DNA from: Actinomycetota bacterium
Lineage (GTDB): Bacteria; Actinomycetota; Acidimicrobiia; Acidimicrobiales; JAJPHD01
Direction of reading: 5' to 3'
Assembly (NCBI GenBank): GCA_021325455.1
Contig: JAJPHD010000018.1
Span: 39,838 to 103,837 of the forward strand
Length of the DNA: 64,000 bases
Numbering within the stretch: the first letter of the stretch is position 1; each line of letters opens with the position of its first letter. The position numbers and the translations under genes were made by a program. This document shows, one piece after another, positions 57,066-64,000 of this stretch. Under the pieces are notes generated by a model. The model saw only the letters and a program-made list of their open reading frames with translations. It ran no database searches and was not told the origin of the DNA.

Positions 57066-58180
57066 CCGTTCGCCCCTGCCAGGGCGTACACCTGCCGGGC
57101 GTTGCCCGAGAAGATGGCTTGCCTCGTGCCCTCCACCCAGGACCGGCGAGCGCCGGCCTCCTCCAGGCGGCGGGCCACGCCGGGCCAGGCCTCGAGGAGG
57201 GCCCGGCACCCCCACCAGTGGGTCTCGGGCTGGCCGTGGCCGTCGCTGCCGAGCAGGATCCGCTCCCGGGGAGCCTGGTCGATGAAGGCGAGCATTCGCT
57301 CGGCCGTGGCCAAGGGGGCGAAGAGGTTCGAGAGCGACAGCTCCACCCACACGTTGGGCCGGGTGGCTGCCAGCCAGGCCGCCTCTTCGTGCCACGGGAA
57401 GGACCCATGGATCAGCACGACCCTGCCTGACTGTCCCTCGGGGGTCCGCAGCAGCTCCTCCAGGAGCAGCGGGTTGGCCTCCGAGAGCCTGATCTCGGAG
57501 TCGCCGAACCCCGTGTGGATCTGGAACGGCTTGCCCAGCTCGGCCGCCCGGCCCAGGGCCCGGCGCAGCACCAGGTCCCGTAGCGGCTTGGCCCGCCTGC
57601 GCACGGGAAGGCCGGCCCGCTCCCCCTCCTCGAGGGAGGCCTGGGCCGCGTCGAGGCCTGCCTCGGGATCGACGCCCAGACCGGTGCGGTAGGCGATTAC
57701 GGTCTTGAAGGCCACGCAGCCGTCCCCCGCCGAGGCGCCCATGTAGGTGTCCACGGCCTCCACGATCTCGGTGGCCGCGGCCCCCTGGCCTATCAGCTTG
57801 TCCACCAGGGGCTCCAGCCTGGCCATCTCCCACACCGGGCAGCCGGCAACCTCGGCATAGGTGGCCGGCGGTACCCGCTCCTCGGGCACCACGGCCTCGT
57901 CCATCACCATCCCCTCCACCTCGGCGTCGGTCAGGAGGCGGCTCACCCAGGCGGCCCAACCCGCCCCGGCCACCTCGTCCCGGGCCTCAGCGACCTCCTC
58001 GGGCCGGCACGCCAGCAGGCCGGCCAGGCGGGAGCGCATCACCTCGAGGGCCAGCCGCCCCGGGGCCAGCTGACGCCGGCGGGCGTCGCTCTCCGGCCCC
58101 CCCGACACGTCCAGGCTCATGGAGGCCAGGTCGAGAGGGACGAAGGCGAGGGGGAAGGGATGGACGTGGTCGTCTATCAC
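57062..58180 (-). CDS. FluG-type amidohydrolase (amidohydrolase 2 family)
   Basis: 372 residues. The N-terminal metal motif is DDHVHPFPL (His5, His7). VAFKTVIAYRTGLGVDPE holds the expected lysine, then GKPFQIHTGFGDSE, VVLIHGSFPW and ILLGSDGHGQPETHWWG (His and Asp ligands). This pattern matches the amidohydrolase half of FluG. The GTG 58180 start overlaps the APC permease stop by four bases. Convergent with the enolase-superfamily gene (overlap of four bases at 57062-57065). Its substrate could be a gamma-glutamyl-amine or related amide made by the GS-like ligase; this is inference. Confidence 0.85.
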   Translation of the reverse strand: MIDDHVHPFPLAFVPLDLASMSLDVSGGPESDARRRQLAPGRLALEVMRSRLAGLLACRPEEVAEARDEVAGAGWAAWVSRLLTDAEVEGMVMDEAVVPEERVPPATYAEVAGCPVWEMARLEPLVDKLIGQGAAATEIVEAVDTYMGASAGDGCVAFKTVIAYRTGLGVDPEAGLDAAQASLEEGERAGLPVRRRAKPLRDLVLRRALGRAAELGKPFQIHTGFGDSEIRLSEANPLLLEELLRTPEGQSGRVVLIHGSFPWHEEAAWLAATRPNVWVELSLSNLFAPLATAERMLAFIDQAPRERILLGSDGHGQPETHWWGCRALLEAWPGVARRLEEAGARRSWVEGTRQAIFSGNARQVYALAGANG

Positions 58181-59724
58181 GGCTCTGCCACAGGCCGGGG
58201 AGCGCCCGGTGCCCCCGGCCTGGCGGGCTCGGGAGCGTCGAGGGCCTCGGCCTCGGCCCCCCCCTCCTCGCCCAGGATCGAGCCCACCCTCCCGATGGAG
58301 TCGGGCCGCCGCAGGCTGAGCCAGCCGAGCACCCCGAGGCCGAGCACGAACCAGGCGCCCGTCACGTAGGGCGAGACGTTGATGGGGGCCGGGGGGGCAG
58401 GGAAGACCGACCCGTACCAGGCTGCGGCGAAGATCACGGCCCCGACGAGAGGAACGAGCAGGTGGACGAGGGGGTTGAACCTCCGGCTGGTGCGCTTGAA
58501 GAAGGCGATCCCCCCGATGCAGAGCCCTATGTAGACCAGGATGATGGCCAGGGTGCCGATGGTGGCCAGGAGGTAGTACACGGTGAAGGCGTCCCCGCCC
58601 AGGGACTTGTTGCCGAAGCCGAACCCGACCACGGCGGCCACCGCCGTGGACACGACGGCCACCACCACGGTGGCGTTGACGGGCGTGCGGAACCGGTGAT
58701 GGGTGTGGCTGAACCACTCGGGGATGACCCCCTCCCGTCCCATGGCGAAAAGGGTCCGGCTGGCGGCCGTGGCGCAGGCCACGCAGACCACGAAGGCCGA
58801 GAACAGGGCCCCGATCAGGACCAGGTCGGCAAGGGTGGAGTTGGCGAAGCGGCTGGCCACCCCGGCCACGCCGTTGTTCACCCACGGGGCGGGGTTCTTG
58901 GCCAGGGCCGAGGCCCCGTAGCCGATGGTGGTGGCGTAGGTGGTCCAGACGTAGAACAAGATGGCGAAGATCACGGCGGCGATGACGGCGATCGGGATGG
59001 CCCGGCGGGGGTGGGCGGTCTCCTCCCCGAAGTCGGCTGCCGTCTCGAACCCGATGTAGGAGGTGACCCCCAGGATGATGCCGTAGAAGACACCGTGGAA
59101 GCCTCCCGACACGGTCTTCCCGAAGGAGAAGGCGCTGGCCGACTGGCCGTGGGCCCCCCCGTGGGCGGTGACGATCACGTCCACTGCGACCAGCACGGCC
59201 ACCGTGAGCACCCCCAGGGTGAGCTGGAGCTTGGTTGTGACCTTGATCCGGACCACCGAGAGGATGACGAGGAGGCCCATGCCCATGAGGAAGAAGTAGA
59301 ACCACCAGGGCCCCGACAGCCCGAGGAGGCTGGCCGACAGGGCCCCCACCCCGGCCATGGTCATGGGGACGAAGCACACGAACCCGAACGAGTAGAGCCA
59401 GCCGGCCATGAACCCCGAGCGCTGGCGCAGGCTGCGGCTGATGTAGGTGTAGGCGTAGCCGGCCGCGGCCATGCGACGGGTGAAGCCCACCACCACGAAG
59501 GCCAGGGTCAGGCAGGCTATGCCGCCCAGCAGGAAGGCCAGGGGCGTCGAGCCGCCCGCCTGGGCCGCCACTCCCCCCGTGTTGAGCTGCATGGCCATGG
59601 CCGGGGACAGCACCGAGATGCTGATGGCCACGGCGTCCCAGGTCCGCAACGACCCCCGGGCCAGCTGGGCCCTCTCGGGGACCACCCTCGGGGCCTCGCC
59701 GGCCCGCTCTCCCAGTCTCGCCAT
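58177..59724 (-). CDS. APC-family amino acid / amine permease
   Basis: 515 residues with about twelve hydrophobic spans. SLRTWDAVAISISVLSPAMA starts helix 1; TPLAFLLGGIACLTLAFVVV, AGYAYTYISRSLRQRSGFM and FIGFETAADFGEE-like sequence (SYIGFETAADFGEETAHPRR) are standard APC marks. The last 35 residues are an acidic/Pro-rich cytoplasmic tail. ATG 59724. It is the importer for the amine or amino acid degraded by this island. Coupled to the amidohydrolase downstream; AsnC regulator upstream on the same strand. Confidence 0.92.
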   Translation of the reverse strand: MARLGERAGEAPRVVPERAQLARGSLRTWDAVAISISVLSPAMAMQLNTGGVAAQAGGSTPLAFLLGGIACLTLAFVVVGFTRRMAAAGYAYTYISRSLRQRSGFMAGWLYSFGFVCFVPMTMAGVGALSASLLGLSGPWWFYFFLMGMGLLVILSVVRIKVTTKLQLTLGVLTVAVLVAVDVIVTAHGGAHGQSASAFSFGKTVSGGFHGVFYGIILGVTSYIGFETAADFGEETAHPRRAIPIAVIAAVIFAILFYVWTTYATTIGYGASALAKNPAPWVNNGVAGVASRFANSTLADLVLIGALFSAFVVCVACATAASRTLFAMGREGVIPEWFSHTHHRFRTPVNATVVVAVVSTAVAAVVGFGFGNKSLGGDAFTVYYLLATIGTLAIILVYIGLCIGGIAFFKRTSRRFNPLVHLLVPLVGAVIFAAAWYGSVFPAPPAPINVSPYVTGAWFVLGLGVLGWLSLRRPDSIGRVGSILGEEGGAEAEALDAPEPARPGAPGAPRPVAEP

Positions 59725-59812
59725 CTGTCCTCCTTGGCTGTGGAGTCTCGGCTGTGCCGTCTCGGCCGTGCTGGTGGTGCCGGGCAGGGAGGTGGGGCCA
59801 TCCGGCGCCTCC

Positions 59813-60406
59813 CTAGGCCACCGGCCCGCTACCTGCGCTTCCCTCCTCTTCGGCCGGCTGCTCGAGCTGGTCCTTGAGGGCCGCTATGAGCTGGGCCGTG
59901 AAGTTCTCCTTGGGCTCGACCTCCCCCAGGGCGAAGAAGGTCTGGGTGCGCTGCACGCCCACGGTCTGCCACACCCGGTGGAGCAGCAGCTCTCTCAGGT
60001 GGATGTGGTCCCTGACCCGCAGGCGCACCAAGAGGTCCATGTCCCCCGTGACGATCATGATGTCCTGGGCCTCCGGCAGCTCCCTGATGGCCCGGGCGAC
60101 GGCAGCCAGGTCCTGGCCGGGCACGGCCGTCACGGTCAGGTAGACCACGACCGGGTAACCGAGGGTGGCCCAGTCCACCTCCACCGAGTAGCGGCGGATG
60201 ACCCCGTGACGCTCCAGGCGGGCCAGGCGCTCCCCCACCGCCGAGGCCGACATGCCTGCCTCGCGGGCCATGCGGCGCTGGGACATGCGGGCGTCGGTGG
60301 CCAGCATGCGCAGCAGGGCCAGGTCCACGCGGTCCACCGGCACGGCCGGGGCGGGTGACACCGTGATGGGGGCCAGACCGGCGAGAGGAGCCCGGGCCGG
60401 TGTCAT
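59813..60406 (-). CDS. Lrp/AsnC-family transcriptional regulator
   Basis: 197 residues from ATG 60406. The winged HTH reads VDLALLRMLATDARMSQRRM with GMSASAVGERLARLERHGVI, then the RAM ligand domain: VYLTVTAVPGQDLAAVARA and VTGDMDLLVRLRVRD. GTG 60451 would add 15 residues, but the A+T-rich stretch between 60407 and 60450 looks like promoter, so ATG 60406 is preferred. It probably senses an amino acid and controls the permease/amidohydrolase pair and the divergent cupin through the repeats at 60446-60526. Confidence 0.9.
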   Translation of the reverse strand: MTPARAPLAGLAPITVSPAPAVPVDRVDLALLRMLATDARMSQRRMAREAGMSASAVGERLARLERHGVIRRYSVEVDWATLGYPVVVYLTVTAVPGQDLAAVARAIRELPEAQDIMIVTGDMDLLVRLRVRDHIHLRELLLHRVWQTVGVQRTQTFFALGEVEPKENFTAQLIAALKDQLEQPAEEEGSAGSGPVA

Positions 60407-60445
60407 GATCGGAACGTCAATCGTTTTATCTGCAGGCTTACTACT

Positions 60446-60526
60446 GGACACATGGTGGGTCTGATGTCCTGTCCATCTCCTGGACGGAGCCTCTAATAGG
60501 ACAGTTAGACTACACTTGCTGTCCTA
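60446..60526. promoter_or_regulatory. Divergent operator region between AsnC regulator and cupin
   Basis: TAGGACAG (60497-60504) and CTGTCCTA (60519-60526) form a perfect inverted repeat with 14 bases between. A second, shorter pair GGACA (60446-60450) / TGTCC (60465-60469) also has 14 bases between. Candidate -10 boxes TAGACT (60506) or TACACT (60511) lie inside the first repeat, so a bound protein would block cupin transcription. Confidence 0.6.
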
Positions 60527-60544
60527 GCTGTCAAGGCCCAGGAG

Positions 60545-60961
60545 ATGCCGTTGACCACTCGCGACCAGCACTTCACCCAACCGGGCGGGGGGGTCCCCAC
60601 CGGGAAGCCCCGCTATGTCGACGTGGCCGCCGTCCCCCAGATGGAGCTGGTCCCCGGGCTGGTCTTCCAGCCGGTCCTGGGGGAGGGGACGATGGTCAAC
60701 TTCGTGTCCTTCGCCCCGCGCACCGAAGCCCCCCGCCACGCCCACGAGGAGGAGCAGATCGTCATCGTCCTGGACGGGGAGCTGACCTTCGACCTCGACG
60801 GGGACAGGCGGGTGATGCGCCGCTTCGACGTGGCCGTCATCCCTCCCTGGGTGCCCCACGCCGCTTGGACCGAGGACCAGGCCTGCTTCGAGATGGACGT
60901 CTTCAACCCCCCGCGCCAGACCCTGATGGACCACGCCAGGCAAGCTGGCGGCCAGCCCTAG
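60545..60961 (+). CDS. Small cupin-domain protein
   Basis: 138 residues, one cupin barrel. Metal-ligand pattern EAPRHAHEEEQIVIVLDGE is motif 1 with two His and Glu; motif 2 is IPPWVPHAAWTEDQ with one His. Cytosolic. AGGAG (60540-60544) abuts ATG 60545, so TTG 60551, six bases further on, may be the real start (MTTRDQHFTQ). The gene is divergent from the AsnC regulator and shares its operator. It may be an isomerase, dioxygenase or sensor for the amine pathway; unresolved. Confidence 0.85.
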   Translation: MPLTTRDQHFTQPGGGVPTGKPRYVDVAAVPQMELVPGLVFQPVLGEGTMVNFVSFAPRTEAPRHAHEEEQIVIVLDGELTFDLDGDRRVMRRFDVAVIPPWVPHAAWTEDQACFEMDVFNPPRQTLMDHARQAGGQP

Positions 60962-60976
60962 CGCGGGGCCGGGCGG

Positions 60977-60993
60977 CTCCTCGGGGGGAGGAG
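60977..60993 (+). terminator. Probable terminator after cupin gene
   Basis: CTCCTC-GGGGG-GAGGAG, a 6-bp stem, 16 bases after the stop. Confidence 0.4.
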
Positions 60994-61014
60994 GATCGGT
61001 AGCCTGGAGGAGCC

Positions 61015-64000
61015 GTGAGCCTCCGCTCCCTGCCCCCCCTGCTGCGTGAAGAGCGCGCCATAGCCGACCTCATCGGCTCCCCCAACGGAGCGCTGGCCGT
61101 GCCCGAGCCGGCCCGGGCCTTCGTCATCGCCGGCCTGACCCATCTGTCTGACCGCTCGCCGGTGCTGGTGGCCACCCCCTCGGCTGCCGACGCCGAGCGG
61201 CTGGCCCACGACCTGGAGGCCTGGCTGGGGCCGGGGCAGGTGGACATGTTCCCGGCGTGGGAGACCCTGCCCTTCGAGCGGGTGAGCCCCAGCGCCGAGA
61301 CCATGGGCCGGCGGCTGCGGGCCCTGTGGCACCTCCGAGAGGGCGCCGGGGGCGACGCCTCCGCCCGCCCCCGGGTGCTGGTAGCCCCGGTCAAGGCCCT
61401 CCTCCAGCGCCTGGCCCCCGCTCCCGGCGATCCCGGGCCGGTGGTCGTGCGCCAGGGCGACGTGCTGGACCCCGAGGAGCTCGTGGGCCGGCTGGTGGCG
61501 GCCGGCTACCGGCGGGAGTACCAGGTCGAGCACCGGGGGGAGGTGGCCGTGCGGGGCGACATCGTCGACGTCTTCCCGTCCACCGCTGACAGCCCCGTGC
61601 GCATCGACCTGTGGGGCGACGAGGTGGACCGCCTGACCGAGTTCGATGCCTCCGACCAGCGCTCCGTGGCCACGCTGGCCGAGGTGGAGGTCTACGGGTG
61701 CCGGGAGCTGGTGCCCACCGAGGAGGTGCGGGAGCGGGCCCGGGCCCTCACGGCCCGTGAGCCCTGGGGGCGTGACCAGTGGGACCGGCTGGCCGAGGGC
61801 CTGGTCTTCGACGGCATGGAGTCCTGGCTGCCCTGGCTGGCCGGCGAGGAGAGGGTGCTGCCCGACCTGCTCCCGGCTTCGGCCCGGGTCATCCTGGTCG
61901 AGCCCCGCCGGATGAGGGACCGGGCCCAGGAGCTGGTCGAGGAGGAAAGGGCCCTGGCCGGCACCCTGGCCGAGACGTGGGGGGCGGCACGGGCAGGTGA
62001 GGGAGGGGGGTTCCCCTCCCTCCACCTGGACTTCGAGCGGCTCCTGCAGAGGACCCGGGCCCAGGTGTGGTCCATGGTGCCCACTGCCGAGGGCCCCCGC
62101 ATGCCCGCGGTGGCGGCTTCGGGCTGGGACCCGGTGGTGGGGGACGGCTCCCGTCTGGTGAAGCAGCTCTCGGACCTGGCAGCCGACGGCTGGAGGGTGG
62201 TCGTCTGCGCCGATGGCAAGGGGAGTGCCTCCCGGCTGTCCTCGGCCCTGGGCTCGGACGGAGTGGCCGCCCCCCTCCTGGAGGACCCGGGCCCCGCCGA
62301 CCTCGCCGCCCCGGGGGTGAGGGTGGTCGTCCAGCCCCTGGAGAGGGGCTTCCTTCTCCCGGGCCTCTCCCTTGCCGTCCTGTCCGAGCCCGACGTCACC
62401 GGTCGGCGCCGGGCCCATCGCCGGGCCCGTCCCCGGCCCCGGGCCAGCCAGGGGTTCTTCGACGACCTCTCCCCGGGCGACTACGTGGTCCATCATGCCC
62501 ACGGGGTGGGCCGATACGCCGGCATGGTGAAGAGGGCCATCGGGGGGGCGGAGAGGGACTACCTGCTCCTCGAGTACAAGGGGGGGGACAAGCTCTACGT
62601 CCCCTCCGACCAGATCGATGCCATCACCCCCTACACGGGCGGCGAGACCCCTACCTTGCACCGCCTGGGCGGGGCCGAGTGGAGCCGGACCAAGGCCCGG
62701 GTGCGCTCCGCCGTGCGGGAGATCGCCCAGGAGCTGGTCGTGCTGTACCGCTCTCGCCTGGCCTCCCCCGGCCATGCCTTCCCCCCCGACACCCCCTGGC
62801 AGAGCGAGATGGAGGAGGCCTTCCCCTACACCGAGACGCCCGACCAGGCCAAGGCCATCGAGGAGGTCAAGGCCGACATGGAAGAGCCGGTCCCCATGGA
62901 CCGGCTGGTGTGCGGCGATGTGGGCTTCGGCAAGACCGAGATCGCCATCCGGGCCGTGTTCAAGGCCGTCCAGGAGGGCAAGCAGGCAGCCGTCCTGGTG
63001 CCGACCACCCTGCTGGCCCAGCAGCACTTCCAGACCTTCTCCGACCGCTACGCCGGCTACCCCGTGCGGGTGGAGGTGCTGTCCCGGTTCCTGACCCCGG
63101 CCCAGGCCAAGGAGGTCGTGGATGGGCTGGCCGACGGGTCGGTGGACGTGGTCATAGGGACCCACCGGCTGCTGTCCACTGACGTGCGCTGGAAGGACCT
63201 GGGCCTGCTCGTGGTGGACGAGGAGCAGCGCTTCGGGGTGAGCCACAAGGAGGCCATCAAGGCCCTCTCGGTGGGCGTGGACGTCCTCACCCTCACGGCC
63301 ACGCCCATCCCCCGGACCCTGGAGATGAGCCTCACGGGCATCAGGGACCTCACCCTCCTCAACACCCCGCCTGCCGACCGCCAGCCCATCCTCACCTACG
63401 TCGGCGAGTACGACGAGCGGGCCGTGAGCGAGGCCATCCGTAGGGAGCTGCTGAGGGAGGGGCAGGTCTTCTTCGTCCACAACCGGGTGCAGGACATCGA
63501 CATGGTGGCTGGCCGCTTGCGGGAGCTGGTGCCCGAGGCCCGCATCGCCGTGGCCCACGGCCAGATGGACGAGGGGAGCCTGGAGAAGGTGGTGCTGGAC
63601 TTCTGGGAAGGGGCCTACGACGTCTTGGTGTGCACCACGATCATCGAGTCCGGCATCGACATGCCCACGGTCAACACCCTGGTGGTGGACCGTTCCGACC
63701 TCCTCGGGCTGGGCCAGCTCCACCAGCTCCGGGGCCGGGTGGGCCGGGCCGGCCAGCGGGCCTACGCCTACCTGTTCTTCCCCCCTGACCGGGCCCTGAC
63801 AGAGGAGGCCTATGAGCGGCTGCGCACGATCGGCGAGCACACCGAGCTGGGCTCGGGGTTCAAGATCGCCATGAGGGACCTGGAGATAAGGGGGGCGGGC
63901 AACCTTCTCGGCTCGGACCAGTCGGGCCACATCGCGGCGGTGGGCTACGACCTCTACGTCCAGATGGTGAGCGAGGCGGTGGCCGAGCTGAAGGGCGAGG
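61015..64000 (+). CDS. mfd: Transcription-repair coupling factor Mfd (3' end outside window)
   Basis: 995 codons to the window edge, open at the 3' end. The N-terminal UvrB-like part has WETLPFERVSPSAETMGRR; the RNA-polymerase-interaction (CarD-like) domain begins at about 484 with SPGDYVVHHAHGVGRYAGM. The translocase has Walker A CGDVGFGKTEIAIRAVFK (634), then DEEQRFGV (735) and TATPIPRTLEMSLTGIRD. The last part visible is helicase motif VI region QLHQLRGRVGRAGQRAYAY. It removes stalled RNA polymerase and recruits UvrA. GTG 61015 with GGAGGA upstream. It normally follows pth in Actinomycetota. Confidence 0.97.
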   Translation, partial: MSLRSLPPLLREERAIADLIGSPNGALAVPEPARAFVIAGLTHLSDRSPVLVATPSAADAERLAHDLEAWLGPGQVDMFPAWETLPFERVSPSAETMGRRLRALWHLREGAGGDASARPRVLVAPVKALLQRLAPAPGDPGPVVVRQGDVLDPEELVGRLVAAGYRREYQVEHRGEVAVRGDIVDVFPSTADSPVRIDLWGDEVDRLTEFDASDQRSVATLAEVEVYGCRELVPTEEVRERARALTAREPWGRDQWDRLAEGLVFDGMESWLPWLAGEERVLPDLLPASARVILVEPRRMRDRAQELVEEERALAGTLAETWGAARAGEGGGFPSLHLDFERLLQRTRAQVWSMVPTAEGPRMPAVAASGWDPVVGDGSRLVKQLSDLAADGWRVVVCADGKGSASRLSSALGSDGVAAPLLEDPGPADLAAPGVRVVVQPLERGFLLPGLSLAVLSEPDVTGRRRAHRRARPRPRASQGFFDDLSPGDYVVHHAHGVGRYAGMVKRAIGGAERDYLLLEYKGGDKLYVPSDQIDAITPYTGGETPTLHRLGGAEWSRTKARVRSAVREIAQELVVLYRSRLASPGHAFPPDTPWQSEMEEAFPYTETPDQAKAIEEVKADMEEPVPMDRLVCGDVGFGKTEIAIRAVFKAVQEGKQAAVLVPTTLLAQQHFQTFSDRYAGYPVRVEVLSRFLTPAQAKEVVDGLADGSVDVVIGTHRLLSTDVRWKDLGLLVVDEEQRFGVSHKEAIKALSVGVDVLTLTATPIPRTLEMSLTGIRDLTLLNTPPADRQPILTYVGEYDERAVSEAIRRELLREGQVFFVHNRVQDIDMVAGRLRELVPEARIAVAHGQMDEGSLEKVVLDFWEGAYDVLVCTTIIESGIDMPTVNTLVVDRSDLLGLGQLHQLRGRVGRAGQRAYAYLFFPPDRALTEEAYERLRTIGEHTELGSGFKIAMRDLEIRGAGNLLGSDQSGHIAAVGYDLYVQMVSEAVAELKGE

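Overview
The window is a high-GC chromosome segment packed with genes and carries no rRNA, CRISPR array, insertion sequence or prophage. It most likely comes from an actinomycetote. Three things suggest this: the right-hand block (rsmI-metG-tatD-rsmA-ispE, tRNA-Gln, glmU-prs-rplY-pth ... mfd) follows the order I know from Actinomycetota; it carries two tiny basic ribosomal protein genes of actinobacterial type (bS22-like and bL37-like); and several genes start at the first transcribed bases, 6-9 nt after a TAnnnT -10 box. An Acidimicrobiia-type lineage is possible but unproven.

Bases 1-34 kb form a nucleoside and nucleobase catabolic super-locus. It holds a tandem aldehyde dehydrogenase pair, a lone peptide-type binding lipoprotein, a TetR/MFS efflux pair, adenosine deaminase, a secreted DUF1906/lectin-like protein, thymidine phosphorylase, cytidine deaminase and a complete BMP-type nucleoside ABC importer (lipoprotein, fused ATPase, two permeases). 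A secreted phosphoesterase follows. Next is a tightly overlapping minus-strand operon (DUF2877 - FdrA-like - DUF1116 - purine nucleoside phosphorylase - PGM2-type phosphopentomutase). Diverging from it is a plus-strand set: FAD/2Fe-2S fusion and molybdopterin subunits of a molybdenum hydroxylase, a fused hydantoinase/oxoprolinase A-B protein, and an AtzD/barbiturase-family ring-opening amidohydrolase. Read together, nucleosides are imported, deaminated and phosphorolysed; the sugar phosphate is isomerised; the free base is oxidised to a cyclic imide, ring-opened to a ureido acid, and possibly cleaved by a carbamoyltransferase of the E. coli FdrA/YlbE/YlbF (oxamate carbamoyltransferase) type. 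That assembled pathway is inference and is the most interesting thing here.

Bases 34-41 kb are mixed: a second secreted phosphoesterase, an unknown protein, a glycerophosphodiesterase, a cytochrome P450, a primary-like sigma factor, and a histidine kinase/ANTAR response-regulator pair.

Bases 41-53 kb are housekeeping: bL37-like, ychF, DUF192, rsmI, metG, tatD (apparent CTG start), rsmA, ispE, bS22-like, a Dabb protein, a class II amidotransferase, tRNA-Gln, glmU (lacking the acetyltransferase half), prs, a probable small RNA, rplY and pth. Bases 53.2-61.0 kb, between pth and mfd, hold an amine or amino-acid utilisation island: aminotransferase, glutamine-synthetase-like ligase, enolase-superfamily enzyme, FluG-type amidohydrolase, APC permease, Lrp/AsnC regulator and cupin. 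The window ends inside mfd.
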